A program made the translations under genes and the position numbers. Under the pieces are notes generated by a model, which saw only the letters and a list, made by a program, of their open reading frames with translations, did no database searches and was not told the origin of the DNA. Shown here piece after piece: positions 1 through 8,286 of a stretch of 31,643 nucleotides of DNA (the first letter of the stretch is position 1; each line of letters opens with the position of its first letter). The stretch lies in the NCBI GenBank assembly GCA_045538075.1, contig JAZSQT010000170.1:1-31643 (forward strand), in the 5' to 3' direction. The stretch comes from JAZSQT01 sp045538075 (GTDB lineage: Bacteria > Chrysiogenota > Deferribacteres > Deferribacterales > Mucispirillaceae).

Positions 1-949
1 AATCGTATGATGTTATACATAGAGGAATATAGGGCAATAAAGAATAAGACAAGTAATAAGTTTAAGACTGTTAAAGAATTTTGCGAATATCACAATTTTT
101 CACATCAAAACTTTATGAAAATATTACACAGATATGAAGCAAACCCTTGTGCAGCTTCTCTTGTTCCTCAAAAGCGAGGTCCAAGATTTAAAATTAGACG
201 TACAGATATAAAGATTGAAGAGATGGTTAAGGAGCTACGATTAAAAGGAATTAATAGGTATGAAATAAGAAATATTTTAATTAATTCAGGAGTAAAAGTT
301 GCACCTTCGCCAAGTACAATATATAATATTTGTAAAAGATATGGTTTGAATAAACTGAAGAAAGAACAAAAAGAAATGAAAAGGCGATATTTAATGTCAA
401 AAATAGGTGAATTAGTACATATAGACTTACATCAATTATCTAAAGGTATTACGATAGCAGAACCGAATCAAACGTATTATTTATTAGGCGTATTAGATGA
501 TTTATCTAGAACTTGCTGGCTTGAAGTAATACCAGATAAGAAAGCATTAACAGTAATGTTTGCCACATTAAAAGCCTTTAATATGCTAAAAAATACATAC
601 AATATTGAAATTGATGCAGTAATGACAGATAATGGAGCTGAATTTGGTTCAGGCTCACAAACAAAGAATAAAGATGAACATCCTTTTGAAAGATTGTTAA
701 TTGAAATGCAAATGAAACATCGCTACACAAGACCATATCGTCCTCAAACAAATGGAAAAATTGAACGTTTTTGGAAAACATTAAAAGAAGATTTTATAGA
801 AGATTCTCTATTTAATGATATTGATGATTTAAAAGAAGAATTATTAGGTTACATCGTCTATTACAACGAACATAGACCTCATTCCGCTTTAAATGGTTTA
901 ACTCCTAAAGAATGTGTCCAAAAATGTAACTAATTACTTGACATCTACA
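1..949 (+). mobile_element. IS481-family insertion sequence, left end outside window
   Basis: The window opens inside an insertion sequence whose transposase runs nearly to its right end. The sequence after the stop codon, TTACTTGACATCTACA at 934-949, reads as TGTAGATGTCAAGTAA on the other strand. This has the TGT start usual for IS481-family terminal repeats, so the right boundary is placed at 949. The left inverted repeat is not in the window, so no target duplication can be checked. The element abuts a hairpin repeat that begins at 950. Confidence 0.75.
7..933 (+). CDS. IS481-family transposase (DDE integrase core)
   Basis: This is a transposase that would catalyse cut-and-join of its own element. 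An N-terminal helix-turn-helix region covers roughly residues 1-120. An rve-type DDE core follows, with the first Asp in HIDLHQL, the second in MTDNGAEF and the Glu in NGKIERFWKTLKED. The C-terminal YYNEHRPHSALNGLTPKE stretch is typical of IS481 and IS3-like enzymes. The frame is open back to base 1, so the true start may lie upstream of the window; ATG at 7 or 10 is also possible. All three catalytic residues are present and the frame is intact, so the enzyme could be active. It is the only intact transposase here, in contrast to the IS30 remnants further on. Confidence 0.88.
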   Translation: MMLYIEEYRAIKNKTSNKFKTVKEFCEYHNFSHQNFMKILHRYEANPCAASLVPQKRGPRFKIRRTDIKIEEMVKELRLKGINRYEIRNILINSGVKVAPSPSTIYNICKRYGLNKLKKEQKEMKRRYLMSKIGELVHIDLHQLSKGITIAEPNQTYYLLGVLDDLSRTCWLEVIPDKKALTVMFATLKAFNMLKNTYNIEIDAVMTDNGAEFGSGSQTKNKDEHPFERLLIEMQMKHRYTRPYRPQTNGKIERFWKTLKEDFIEDSLFNDIDDLKEELLGYIVYYNEHRPHSALNGLTPKECVQKCN

Positions 950-999
950 ATTGCGAGACGATTTTAATCGTCGTGGCAATCCACAAAATATATTTCTCT
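950..999 (-). repeat. Truncated copy of a hairpin MITE, cut at the IS481 end
   Basis: The sequence attgcgag...cgtggcaat (950-980) folds into a hairpin with outer arms attgc/gcaat and inner arms acgatt/aatcgt. The flank gtggcaatccac followed by an A+T stretch and atttctctg matches the end of the copy at 24800-24958. The rest of the element is missing, because the IS481 right end lies at 949. The inner stem differs completely in sequence from the other copies but still pairs. Confidence 0.7.
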
Positions 1000-1033
1000 G
1001 TAAAGATTATTTAAAATTATATTTTTTAAGAAC
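993..1033 (-). repeat. Degenerate copy of dispersed repeat 2
   Basis: The stretch tttctctgtaaagattattt, followed by an A+T-rich segment and ttttttaagaac, matches the minus-strand copy of repeat 2 at 24971-25024 with substitutions and small gaps. It lies directly after a copy of the hairpin MITE, the same order as at 24800-25024. Confidence 0.55.
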
Positions 1034-1113
1034 TTATTTTTATTTTAGTAATTAATATTAAAAAACAATAAATATAAAATTTCTAAATGAATACGAAACA
1101 ATAACAAGATACA

Positions 1114-1269
1114 TAAAGAATACAATTTTTGAACTCAGAAGTAATTACATATATTTATTCAATGTTTTTTGGGAGTTTTGGGTGGAACCCCGAGCGTAAG
1201 CGAGTTTACGACCTTATTGAATAAATATATGGAATGCTTTTACTTCTGGAGAAAAAATTGTGTTCTTTA
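1114..1269. repeat. 156-bp imperfect palindrome (MITE-like element)
   Basis: The two ends are inverted copies of each other. The left end starts taaagaatacaattttt, then cagaagtaa, then atatatttattcaa. The right end, read on the other strand, starts taaagaacacaattttttc, then cagaagtaa, then atatatttattcaa. The arms are about 50-56 nt with a few mismatches and short indels. A G-rich centre of about 50 nt contains ggtggaacccc and cgtaagcgagtttacg. The region has no open reading frame. It lies downstream of the minus-strand lolC/E gene, so the transcript of that operon could run into it. Confidence 0.75.
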
Positions 1270-1305
1270 GGAAAGTTAATATTGAAATAATCTTTACACC
1301 GAAAA
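1254..1305 (+). repeat. Dispersed repeat 2, copy A
   Basis: The core aaaattgtgttctttagg...ccgaaaa is nearly identical to sequences at 24971-25024 (opposite strand) and 31590-31643. Its first 16 bases are also the outer end of the right arm of the palindrome at 1114-1269, so the two repeats overlap. The remaining bases 1306-1356 are A+T-rich, with no feature I can support. Confidence 0.8.
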
Positions 1306-1356
1306 GAGTTATTTAATTTTAAAAAATAATTATAAAATATAAAGATAGAGTAAAAA

Positions 1357-2628
1357 TTAATCGTTTCTTAAAGCCTCAATAGGTGATAATTTTGCAGCTT
1401 GTCTTGATGGAAAAATTGTTGCCAAAAAAGTTATTGAAATAGCACAAATTGTTACAAGAATATATACGTGTAAATCTATATTTACTGGTATTTTATCCAT
1501 AAAATATACTTCTTGAGGTAATTCTATTACTTTAAAATTTCTTAATATTAAAGATAAAACTAAAGCTATTATATCTCCTAAAATTGTTCCAGTTATACCA
1601 ACTATTAAGCCTTGTTTCATAAATATTTTAGTAATAAACTTGCTACTTGCTCCAGCTGCTCGTAATATTGCAATATCTTTTCTTTTATCTTTTATAGTTA
1701 TTGCTATCATACTGATAATATTAAATGAGGCGACAACAATAATTAACGTTAATATTATAAATAACGCAAATTTTTCAAGTTCTATAGCAGAAAAAAGGCT
1801 AACATTCATACTTAACCAGTCTCTAACCCAATAAGGCATACCTAATGATATATTTATTTCTGCAACTAAAGTATCAAGGGAAATATTATCATCTTTTGAC
1901 ACACTTAATCCACTAACAGTATTACCCATATTTAAAAAATCTTGTGCTGCATTTATTGATATATAAGCCATACTTGAATTATATTCATAAAGTCCAGTAT
2001 CAAATATGCCTACAACTATAAATTTTCGCATTTTTGGAGTAATACCAAAAGGACCTTTATTTCCGTAAGGACTAACTATAGTAATCTCTTTACCCATTGA
2101 GGCACCTAACACCATAGCCAAATCTTTACCGATTAATATCCCACTAACTTTATTATCTTCTCCATAAGTTTTGCCTAAATCTTCAATATCTCCAACAATC
2201 ATAAAAGACGGTAATTTAGATACATTCTTTTCTAATTCTGGCGATATACCTTTAAGGGCAACTCCAGTAACTGATTTATCAGATGTAAGTAGTGCTTGAC
2301 TCATTATAAAAGGCGATACACCTTTTACACCTTTAACACTCTCTATTTTGTTTTTAATATTTTGATAGTTTTCAATAGGTTGATTATCGTATCTACTAAC
2401 GATTATATCTGGATTTGCACCCAACATTTTATTTAGCAAATTATCAGAAAATCCACTCATAACACTAACTACTATTATTAATGCAGCAACACCAAGCATT
2501 ATTCCTATAACAGAAGTTATTGATAAAAAAGATAATATTCCAGTGCGTTTTCTACTTCTTAAATATCTGTATGCAATTAAATTTTCTGGTTTCACTTGCC
2601 TAAATCCTATTGATATTATTTTACCCAA
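1357..2628 (-). CDS. LolC/LolE-family lipoprotein-releasing ABC transporter permease
   Basis: This is an inner-membrane permease of the Lol system, which with the ATPase LolD extracts lipoproteins from the inner membrane and passes them to LolA. At 423 residues it has the usual LolC/E length and layout: one membrane segment near residues 33-58, a large periplasmic domain to about 280, and three C-terminal membrane segments (about 285-310, 335-365, 390-412). The N-terminal AYRYLRSRKR and C-terminal FPSRQAAKLSPIEALR motifs are characteristic of this FtsX-like superfamily. No LolD is in the window. The start overlaps the end of guaB by 13 bp, so translation is probably coupled. The protein could be the single LolF-like permease found in some phyla; the sequence alone does not separate LolC from LolE. 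Confidence 0.88.
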   Translation of the reverse strand: MGKIISIGFRQVKPENLIAYRYLRSRKRTGILSFLSITSVIGIMLGVAALIIVVSVMSGFSDNLLNKMLGANPDIIVSRYDNQPIENYQNIKNKIESVKGVKGVSPFIMSQALLTSDKSVTGVALKGISPELEKNVSKLPSFMIVGDIEDLGKTYGEDNKVSGILIGKDLAMVLGASMGKEITIVSPYGNKGPFGITPKMRKFIVVGIFDTGLYEYNSSMAYISINAAQDFLNMGNTVSGLSVSKDDNISLDTLVAEINISLGMPYWVRDWLSMNVSLFSAIELEKFALFIILTLIIVVASFNIISMIAITIKDKRKDIAILRAAGASSKFITKIFMKQGLIVGITGTILGDIIALVLSLILRNFKVIELPQEVYFMDKIPVNIDLHVYILVTICAISITFLATIFPSRQAAKLSPIEALRND

Positions 2629-4109
2629 TAATTTGGTGCTTCTTTAGTTATTTGGACGTCATGAACGTGGCTTTCTGCAAGTCCAGAACTCGTAATGCGA
2701 ACAAATTTTGCATTTTCTCTTAATTCATCAATAGTTTTACAACCAGCATAACCCATACCAGATTTTAACCCACCAATTAATTGATAAACAGTATGGCTTA
2801 AATCTCCTTTAAAATGAACTCTACCTTCAATGCCTTCAGGAACGAATTTTGTATCAGAAACAGTGCCATCTTGAAAATATCTATCTTTGCTACCTTCTTT
2901 CATAGCACCAACAGAACCCATACCACGATAGACTTTGTAACTTCTACCTTGATATAATTCAATTTCTCCTGGAGCTTCCATTGTGCCAGCAAATAAAGAA
3001 CCAAGCATTACTACATTTGCTCCAGCAGCAATAGCTTTAACTACATCTCCAGAATATTTTATGCCACCATCTGCAATAATTGGTATGCCAGCTTCTTTTG
3101 CAGCATAAGCACAATCCATTATAGCACTCACTTGAGGAACACCAACACCTGCTACAATTCTTGTAGTGCAAATAGATCCTGGTCCAATACCAACTTTAAC
3201 ACAATCTGCACCAGCTTTAGCTAATGATTTTACTGCTTCAGCAGTAGCAACATTGCCAGCTACTACTTGAAGATTTGGAAATTGTTTTTTTATTTGACTA
3301 ACTGTTTCTATAACTTTTGCAGAATGACCGTGAGCCGTATCAACAGCAATAATATCTACTTGTTTATTGACTAATTCTGCTACACGTTCAATAGTATCTG
3401 GAGAAATACCAACGGCAGCACCTGCAAGGAGCCTACCCATACTATCTTTTGATGCTAATGGGTATTTTATACGCTTATTAATATCTTTTATTGTAATAAG
3501 CCCTTTTAAATTATATTTATCATCAACAACTAAAAGTTTTTCTATTCTATATTTATGCAACTGCTCAACAGCATCTTCAAAAGATGTTCCAACTGCTGCA
3601 GTAACAAGATTTTCAGCAGTCATATATTCAGATACTTTTGCGTTATCATCTTTTACGAAACGTAAATCTCTGTTAGTTAATATCCCACATAATTTTCCAT
3701 GTTCTGTAACAGGGATACCAGAAATTTTATATTTAGTCATAAGCCTTTGTGCTTCTGATACCGATTTATTAGGTTCAATAGTAATAGGGTCAACAATCAT
3801 ACCACTTTCAGACCTTTTTACTTTATCTACTTCATCTGCTTGCCTTTCTATACTCATATTTTTGTGGATAAACCCTAATCCACCTTCTTGAGCAATAGCA
3901 ATAGCAAGACGTGCTTCTGTAACAGTATCCATTGCAGCAGACACTAATGGAATATTTAATTCAATTTTATTAGTTAATTTAGTTTTTGTAATAACTTCTG
4001 ACGGCAAAACTTCTGAATAAGCTGGAACTACTAAAATATCGTCAAAAGTTAATGCCTCGCCAACTATCTTTTTTTCGTAATGTTTGTCAAACTTCATCAT
4101 CTTCTCCAT
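2616..4109 (-). CDS. guaB: Inosine-5'-monophosphate dehydrogenase
   Basis: This enzyme oxidises IMP to XMP with NAD+, the committed step of guanine nucleotide synthesis. The 497-residue length is standard. It has the TIM-barrel catalytic domain split by a CBS pair at about residues 103-215. The catalytic loop GIGPGSICTTRIVAGVG places the nucleophile at Cys314. The phosphate-binding ADGGIKYSGD and flap YRGMGSVGAM motifs are also present. Two closely spaced starts are possible: ATG at 4109 (used here, with GAGG about 6 nt upstream), or ATG four or five codons later, preceded by GGAG. The gene lies 9 bp after nadE and overlaps the lolC/E start. Confidence 0.97.
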   Translation of the reverse strand: MEKMMKFDKHYEKKIVGEALTFDDILVVPAYSEVLPSEVITKTKLTNKIELNIPLVSAAMDTVTEARLAIAIAQEGGLGFIHKNMSIERQADEVDKVKRSESGMIVDPITIEPNKSVSEAQRLMTKYKISGIPVTEHGKLCGILTNRDLRFVKDDNAKVSEYMTAENLVTAAVGTSFEDAVEQLHKYRIEKLLVVDDKYNLKGLITIKDINKRIKYPLASKDSMGRLLAGAAVGISPDTIERVAELVNKQVDIIAVDTAHGHSAKVIETVSQIKKQFPNLQVVAGNVATAEAVKSLAKAGADCVKVGIGPGSICTTRIVAGVGVPQVSAIMDCAYAAKEAGIPIIADGGIKYSGDVVKAIAAGANVVMLGSLFAGTMEAPGEIELYQGRSYKVYRGMGSVGAMKEGSKDRYFQDGTVSDTKFVPEGIEGRVHFKGDLSHTVYQLIGGLKSGMGYAGCKTIDELRENAKFVRITSSGLAESHVHDVQITKEAPNYWVK

Positions 4110-4118
4110 AATCCTCTA

Positions 4119-4931
4119 TCATTCTATAATATTTTTTAATATTTTATCAATTTCAGTAAAATTTTTTTGATTATCAAAATAAGTAAGAATTTTAGGTAAA
4201 CTTCTTTTAAAAGAGTTGTTTAAAACTCGCTTTATTATACTATCTGTAAATTCTTTAGTAAATTTTTCGTATAAAAATTCCTTTGATTTATTAAGCTCAA
4301 TAGCATGATAAAAAAAATCATCTGCTAAATCGTAAGTAAATCCAAGCTCTTCTTCATCTGTTTGATTTGGCCATAAATCTGCAGTCGGTTTTTTCGTAAT
4401 AATACTTTCTGGTAACCCTATTTCTTTAGATAATTTAATAACATCTCTTTTATATAAATAGCCTATTGGGTTTATACTTGATGCCATATCACCATACCAA
4501 GTGCCATAACCTAAAAGCATTTCTGTTTTATTAGTAGTGCCTATAACAATACCATCATGTTTTTTTGCTTCATCAAAAAGAGTTATCATTCTAATTCTTG
4601 ATAAAACATTGCCTTTACGCAAATTAGTATCAACACTATTTAATTTAAAAAAGGCATCTGCAACACTTGTTATATCAATAATATTTAAATTAATATTAAA
4701 TTTTTCACATAATTTTTTTGCATCTGTTAAAGATTCTTCTGATGAAGTTTTGTAAGGCATATAGTATAAATTAACACTATCTTTTCCTAAACAATTTATC
4801 GCAATAACTGCAACGAGGCTTGAATCTATACCACCTGATAAGCCTATTATGGCTTTTTTTGAGGGAATTAAGTTATAATTTTCTTTAAAGACATTATATA
4901 ATTTATCTAATGTAACTAAATTATTAACCAT
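4119..4931 (-). CDS. nadE: NH3-dependent NAD+ synthetase
   Basis: This enzyme amidates nicotinic acid adenine dinucleotide to NAD+ using ATP and ammonia. The PP-loop motif GLSGGIDSSLVA is at residues 30-41, and later conserved stretches include GTTNKTEMLLGYGT and KPTADLWPNQTDEEELG. At 270 residues it is the short, ammonia-dependent form without a glutaminase domain. The ribosome-binding site AAGGAG lies about 12 nt upstream, inside the 10-bp gap after moaC. It sits directly upstream of guaB, whose product uses NAD+; that link is suggestive only. Confidence 0.95.
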   Translation of the reverse strand: MVNNLVTLDKLYNVFKENYNLIPSKKAIIGLSGGIDSSLVAVIAINCLGKDSVNLYYMPYKTSSEESLTDAKKLCEKFNINLNIIDITSVADAFFKLNSVDTNLRKGNVLSRIRMITLFDEAKKHDGIVIGTTNKTEMLLGYGTWYGDMASSINPIGYLYKRDVIKLSKEIGLPESIITKKPTADLWPNQTDEEELGFTYDLADDFFYHAIELNKSKEFLYEKFTKEFTDSIIKRVLNNSFKRSLPKILTYFDNQKNFTEIDKILKNIIE

Positions 4932-4941
4932 TTATAAAAAA

Positions 4942-5421
4942 CTACTCCTTATTCCTAATAAAGTCGCCACTTTTACCACCAGATTTTTTTTGCAGACATA
5001 TATCAGAAATAACCATTTCTTTATCTACTGCTTTACACATATCATAAATTGTGAGAGCTGCAATAGATACGCCAGTTAAGGCTTCCATTTCAACCCCAGT
5101 TTGTCCAGAAAGGTTTACAGTAACTTCTATATAAACCTCTCCTAATTCCATATTGCTTTCAAAATCAACTGTAACTCCACTAATTAATAAAGGATGACAT
5201 AAGGGAATTAAGTGGGGAGTTTTTTTAACACCCATAATTGCTGCAATACGTGCAACTTCAAAAACATTGCCTTTTTTTATTTTCATATTATGAATTGCTT
5301 GCAATGTTTCTTTCTTCATCTTAACTTTACCAGTAGCAATAGCAACTCTACGAGTTACATTTTTATCTGTAACATCTACCATTCTACTTGCACCTTTTTC
5401 ATCAAAATGTGTAAATTCCAT
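4942..5421 (-). CDS. moaC: Cyclic pyranopterin monophosphate synthase
   Basis: MoaC works after MoaA in molybdenum-cofactor synthesis, converting the MoaA product to cyclic pyranopterin monophosphate. The protein is 159 residues, the normal size. It shows the family signatures KKTPHLIPLCHPLLI near residues 87-101 and EMEALTGVSIAALTIYDMCKA near 117-137, where the catalytic Asp and Lys fall. No other moa genes are in the window. The product would supply Mo enzymes generally. The NuoG/FdhA-like subunit encoded at 22634-24799 has a Mo-type domain but may not bind the cofactor. It lies 22 bp after the SH3 gene and 10 bp before nadE. Confidence 0.96.
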   Translation of the reverse strand: MEFTHFDEKGASRMVDVTDKNVTRRVAIATGKVKMKKETLQAIHNMKIKKGNVFEVARIAAIMGVKKTPHLIPLCHPLLISGVTVDFESNMELGEVYIEVTVNLSGQTGVEMEALTGVSIAALTIYDMCKAVDKEMVISDICLQKKSGGKSGDFIRNKE

Positions 5422-5443
5422 ACGACACCACTATATAAAACAA

Positions 5444-6355
5444 TTAATTTGATGGAAAATCTAAAAATAATTCATCTGTATTCATATTTGATTCAATATG
5501 ATTCCATATAAGTGATAAATTTTCTCTTATATCTTCAAGTTTTATGTTTTCGTTTTTTATAACTAATTCACTATATTTATTTACTTCATTAGTTACATTA
5601 CCTAAATCATCAAAAACAGGTGTATTTATAACTATCTTAAAAATAACTATATCTGTTAAAAGTAATCTTGAAAAAATTAATTCCATTAAGTTTTTCATTT
5701 GTTTTTGTAAATCATTTTTTTTGTATGATGGCACCATTTCACCTTGCATATTAACGCCAGAATATAAAAAAGTAAGCGTCATAATATTGTTAATCTTTCT
5801 TTCATCAAGCAACTTTAACTGGGGAACTACTTGATATTTTTTAGCGTAAGGTGATTGAAGTATTAAGCTATTAAACCTATCTATTATGCCATTAATTTCA
5901 AAAGATGCCGTTTTATCCATAGAGTTTTTAGTATCACTTTCATCTCTAAATATTCTTTCTGTTCTAACGTAATCTTTATGAACGTAACCTTCCCGATTAT
6001 TATACATTCTTACGTGTAGCCAGTCGCCATTTTCACCTAATATTAATACTTTTTCAGACTGGGTGGTAGTTCGTAATATTCTTGAATTTGTAGTAGGTTT
6101 TTCTCTAATTGCAACACCGCTATAACGTATAGCTCCAGAGCCTTCAACAACATCTTCAATTGGTTTTTCATCAGCTATACCAACATTTGGCATAGCTGCC
6201 CCAGAAGCATCTGGGTCTTCATTTTCTATTTCTTCTGTATCCTCAATAGTAAAATCATTTTCTTGACTATAACTTAATGAAGATACAAGAAAGAAACATA
6301 ACACAAGAAAGATTTTCTTTAGAACTGAAGTAAAATTATAAAATATCATAACCAT
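5444..6355 (-). CDS. Exported SH3-domain protein of unknown function
   Basis: The 303-residue protein has a hydrophobic signal-peptide region at about residues 10-30 ending LSYSQ. An acidic linker rich in Glu and Asp follows (about 31-60). A bacterial SH3 domain covers about 95-150, with the family signatures VAIREKPTTNSRILRT, NGDWLHVR and GYVHKDYV. Residues 165-303 form an unrecognised, probably alpha/beta domain. Bacterial SH3 domains often bind peptidoglycan or peptide ligands in the envelope, so a cell-wall role is plausible but unproven. The first ATG (6355) is used because GGTGG lies about 12 nt upstream; the next Met two codons on is also possible. It sits inside the ychF-to-lolC/E operon. 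Confidence 0.8.
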   Translation of the reverse strand: MVMIFYNFTSVLKKIFLVLCFFLVSSLSYSQENDFTIEDTEEIENEDPDASGAAMPNVGIADEKPIEDVVEGSGAIRYSGVAIREKPTTNSRILRTTTQSEKVLILGENGDWLHVRMYNNREGYVHKDYVRTERIFRDESDTKNSMDKTASFEINGIIDRFNSLILQSPYAKKYQVVPQLKLLDERKINNIMTLTFLYSGVNMQGEMVPSYKKNDLQKQMKNLMELIFSRLLLTDIVIFKIVINTPVFDDLGNVTNEVNKYSELVIKNENIKLEDIRENLSLIWNHIESNMNTDELFLDFPSN

Positions 6356-6391
6356 TTAAGATATTTTTCCACCCATATAAAAATTTAAGGA

Positions 6392-7492
6392 CTACACATT
6401 AAACCTAAAATACATAATATCGCCATCATTAACGATGTATTCTTTACCTTCAAGTCGTAATTTTCCTTTTTCTTTTGCTGTAGTTAGAGATTTTAACTCT
6501 TGAAAATCACTATAAGAACATACTTCTGCCCTAATAAATCCACGTTCAATATCAGAGTGAATTTTTCCAGCTGCTTTTTGGGCAGTAGTGCCTTTTGTTA
6601 TAGTCCAAGCTCTAACTTCTTTTTCTCCAGCTGTAAAAAAAGTGATTAATCCTAATAAGTCGTATCCACTTCTAATTAAATTTTCTAAACCACTTTTATC
6701 CATTCCTAAACTTTGAAGATATTCATGAGCATCTTCATCAGATAAATCTTGTAATTCACATTCTGTTTTGCCACAAATTTTAACTACTTTAGCATTCTCT
6801 TTTTCTGCAATATTTCTAACTTGTTTAACGTAATCGTTATCTTGGCTTAAGCCATCTTCATCAACATTTGCAACGTATAAAACTGGTTTTAAAGTAATTA
6901 GTTGAAACTCTCTAACTTCATCTTCATAGTCTGGATTATCAACTAACAATGTTCTTAGAGGTTTGCCACTATCGGCACAGTCAAGAAATGCTTGAATAAC
7001 TTCAGCTTTCTTTTTTAATGCTTTGTCGCCACTTTTTGCTGCTTTTTGAATTTTTGCTAATGCTCTTTCAAGGATATCTATGTCAGAAATTAGTAATTCA
7101 GTATTTATGATATCAATATCTCGCTCAGGATTAACGTTATTTTCAACGTGAATAATTTCTGAACTTTCAAAACATCTTACAACGTGGGCGATTGCTTCAA
7201 CTTGACGAATATGAGTAAGAAATTGGTTGCCTCTACCTTCGCCTTTGCTTGCTCCTTTAACAAGGCCAGCTATATCAACAAATTCAACTGTTGTAGGAAC
7301 TATTGACTTTGGTGTAACGTATTTTATAATAAATTCCATTCTATCATCTGGAACTGGAACTACACCACGATTTGGGTCTATAGTGCAAAAAGGATAATTT
7401 GCACTTTCTGCATTTTGTGCTTTAGATAAAGCATTAAATATTGTTGATTTTCCAACATTTGGTAAACCTACAATGCCACAACTAAATCCCAT
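6392..7492 (-). CDS. ychF: Redox-regulated ATPase/GTPase YchF (Obg family)
   Basis: YchF is a ribosome-associated P-loop NTPase that prefers ATP. At 366 residues it has standard length. The Walker A motif GLPNVGKSTIFNAL is near residues 9-22, and switch DIAGLVKGASKGEGRGNQFL follows. The usual G4 NKxD is replaced by NVDED, as is normal in YchF. A C-terminal TGS domain ends in VNDGDIMYFRFNV. It is the first gene of a minus-strand operon. The start has GGAG about 6 nt upstream and lies about 35 nt below a sigma-70 promoter. In many bacteria ychF follows pth; here it is divergent from the operon that contains pth. Confidence 0.97.
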   Translation of the reverse strand: MGFSCGIVGLPNVGKSTIFNALSKAQNAESANYPFCTIDPNRGVVPVPDDRMEFIIKYVTPKSIVPTTVEFVDIAGLVKGASKGEGRGNQFLTHIRQVEAIAHVVRCFESSEIIHVENNVNPERDIDIINTELLISDIDILERALAKIQKAAKSGDKALKKKAEVIQAFLDCADSGKPLRTLLVDNPDYEDEVREFQLITLKPVLYVANVDEDGLSQDNDYVKQVRNIAEKENAKVVKICGKTECELQDLSDEDAHEYLQSLGMDKSGLENLIRSGYDLLGLITFFTAGEKEVRAWTITKGTTAQKAAGKIHSDIERGFIRAEVCSYSDFQELKSLTTAKEKGKLRLEGKEYIVNDGDIMYFRFNV

Positions 7493-7536
7493 TATATCTC
7501 CATAAACTTAGAGTAATTTTATAAAATTAATTAGAC

Positions 7537-7565
7537 ATTATATTTAGTTATTAATAAATTATCAA
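7537..7565 (-). promoter_or_regulatory. Sigma-70 promoter for the ychF-lolC/E operon
   Basis: On the minus strand TTGATA (7565-7560) and TATAAT (7542-7537) are separated by 17 bp. The -10 box is a perfect consensus and the -35 matches 5 of 6. Transcription would start near 7530, about 38 nt upstream of the ychF ATG. Confidence 0.75.
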
Positions 7566-7615
7566 GAGTTAATAGAAAAATTTATAAGTTTAGTTAATTC
7601 AAAAATTACTAAAAC

Positions 7616-7644
7616 TTGATTTATTGCTAAATTAATGATATAAA
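7616..7644 (+). promoter_or_regulatory. Sigma-70 promoter for the efp-hppA operon
   Basis: TTGATT (7616-7621), a 17-bp spacer and TATAAA (7639-7644) form a good sigma-70 promoter. Transcription from about 7651 leaves a 30-nt leader with TGGAG (7668-7672) placed 9 nt before the efp start. It is divergent from the ychF promoter about 50 bp away. Confidence 0.65.
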
Positions 7645-7681
7645 TCTTAAAACATTTAAAAGAATAATGGAGTTATGATTT

Positions 7682-8254
7682 ATGCCTATTACACCAAACC
7701 AGTTTAAAAAAGGTTCAAAAATAGAAGTTGATGGTGAACCATATGCAGTAGTGGAATGGTTACATATTAAATGTGGACGTGGTGGAGCTACAGTTCGCAC
7801 TAAAATGAAAAATCTTATTACTGGAAGAGTGTTAGAACGCACTTATTCATCAGATGAAAAAATAAAAGAGCCAAATTTTGAAGAAAAGAAAATGCAGTAT
7901 CTTTATAAAGACGGTGCAGATTTCGTATTTATGGATCAAGAAAGTTACGAGCAAGTTAATATTGGCGAAAACGAAGTAGGCGATGCAGTTGATTTTATGC
8001 CAGAAAACTTAGAAGTTTACGTTCAGTTTTTTAATGGCAAGCCAATAGGCGTTGATTTGCCTAATTTTGTTGAATTAGAAGTAGTAGAAACAGAACCAGG
8101 AGTTAAAGGTGATACCGTTACAAGCGGCTCAAAAGCAGCTACAGTAGTTACTGGTGGTAAAATCCAAGTGCCACTTTTTATTAACGTTGGTGATGTTCTT
8201 AAAATTGATACAAGAGACGAAACTTATATAGAACGTGTTAAAAGTGCTAAATAA
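7682..8254 (+). CDS. efp: Translation elongation factor P
   Basis: EF-P binds ribosomes stalled at proline runs and speeds peptide-bond formation. All three beta-barrel domains are present over 190 residues. The N-terminal KOW-like domain carries the exposed loop HIKCGRGGATVRTKMKN. The C-terminal domain carries GKIQVPLFINVGDVLKIDTRDETYIERV, close to the EF-P signature. The loop tip, usually Lys in a PGKG context, is Arg33 here in CGRG. The TGGAG ribosome-binding site 9 nt upstream supports this start. It is the first gene of a plus-strand operon. Confidence 0.97.
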   Translation: MPITPNQFKKGSKIEVDGEPYAVVEWLHIKCGRGGATVRTKMKNLITGRVLERTYSSDEKIKEPNFEEKKMQYLYKDGADFVFMDQESYEQVNIGENEVGDAVDFMPENLEVYVQFFNGKPIGVDLPNFVELEVVETEPGVKGDTVTSGSKAATVVTGGKIQVPLFINVGDVLKIDTRDETYIERVKSAK

Positions 8255-8286
8255 ATAACCGTAATCATCTAATTTGAGGGTTTATA

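Noticed and set aside
950..1305. CRISPR array or integron-like repeat cluster
   Set aside because: The repeats differ in kind, have no regular spacing and no cas or integrase gene is nearby.
3367..3891. 174-residue open frame antisense to guaB
   Set aside because: It lies wholly inside a well-supported gene in the opposite strand, has no ribosome-binding site and reads as a low-complexity Ser/Leu/Ile shadow.
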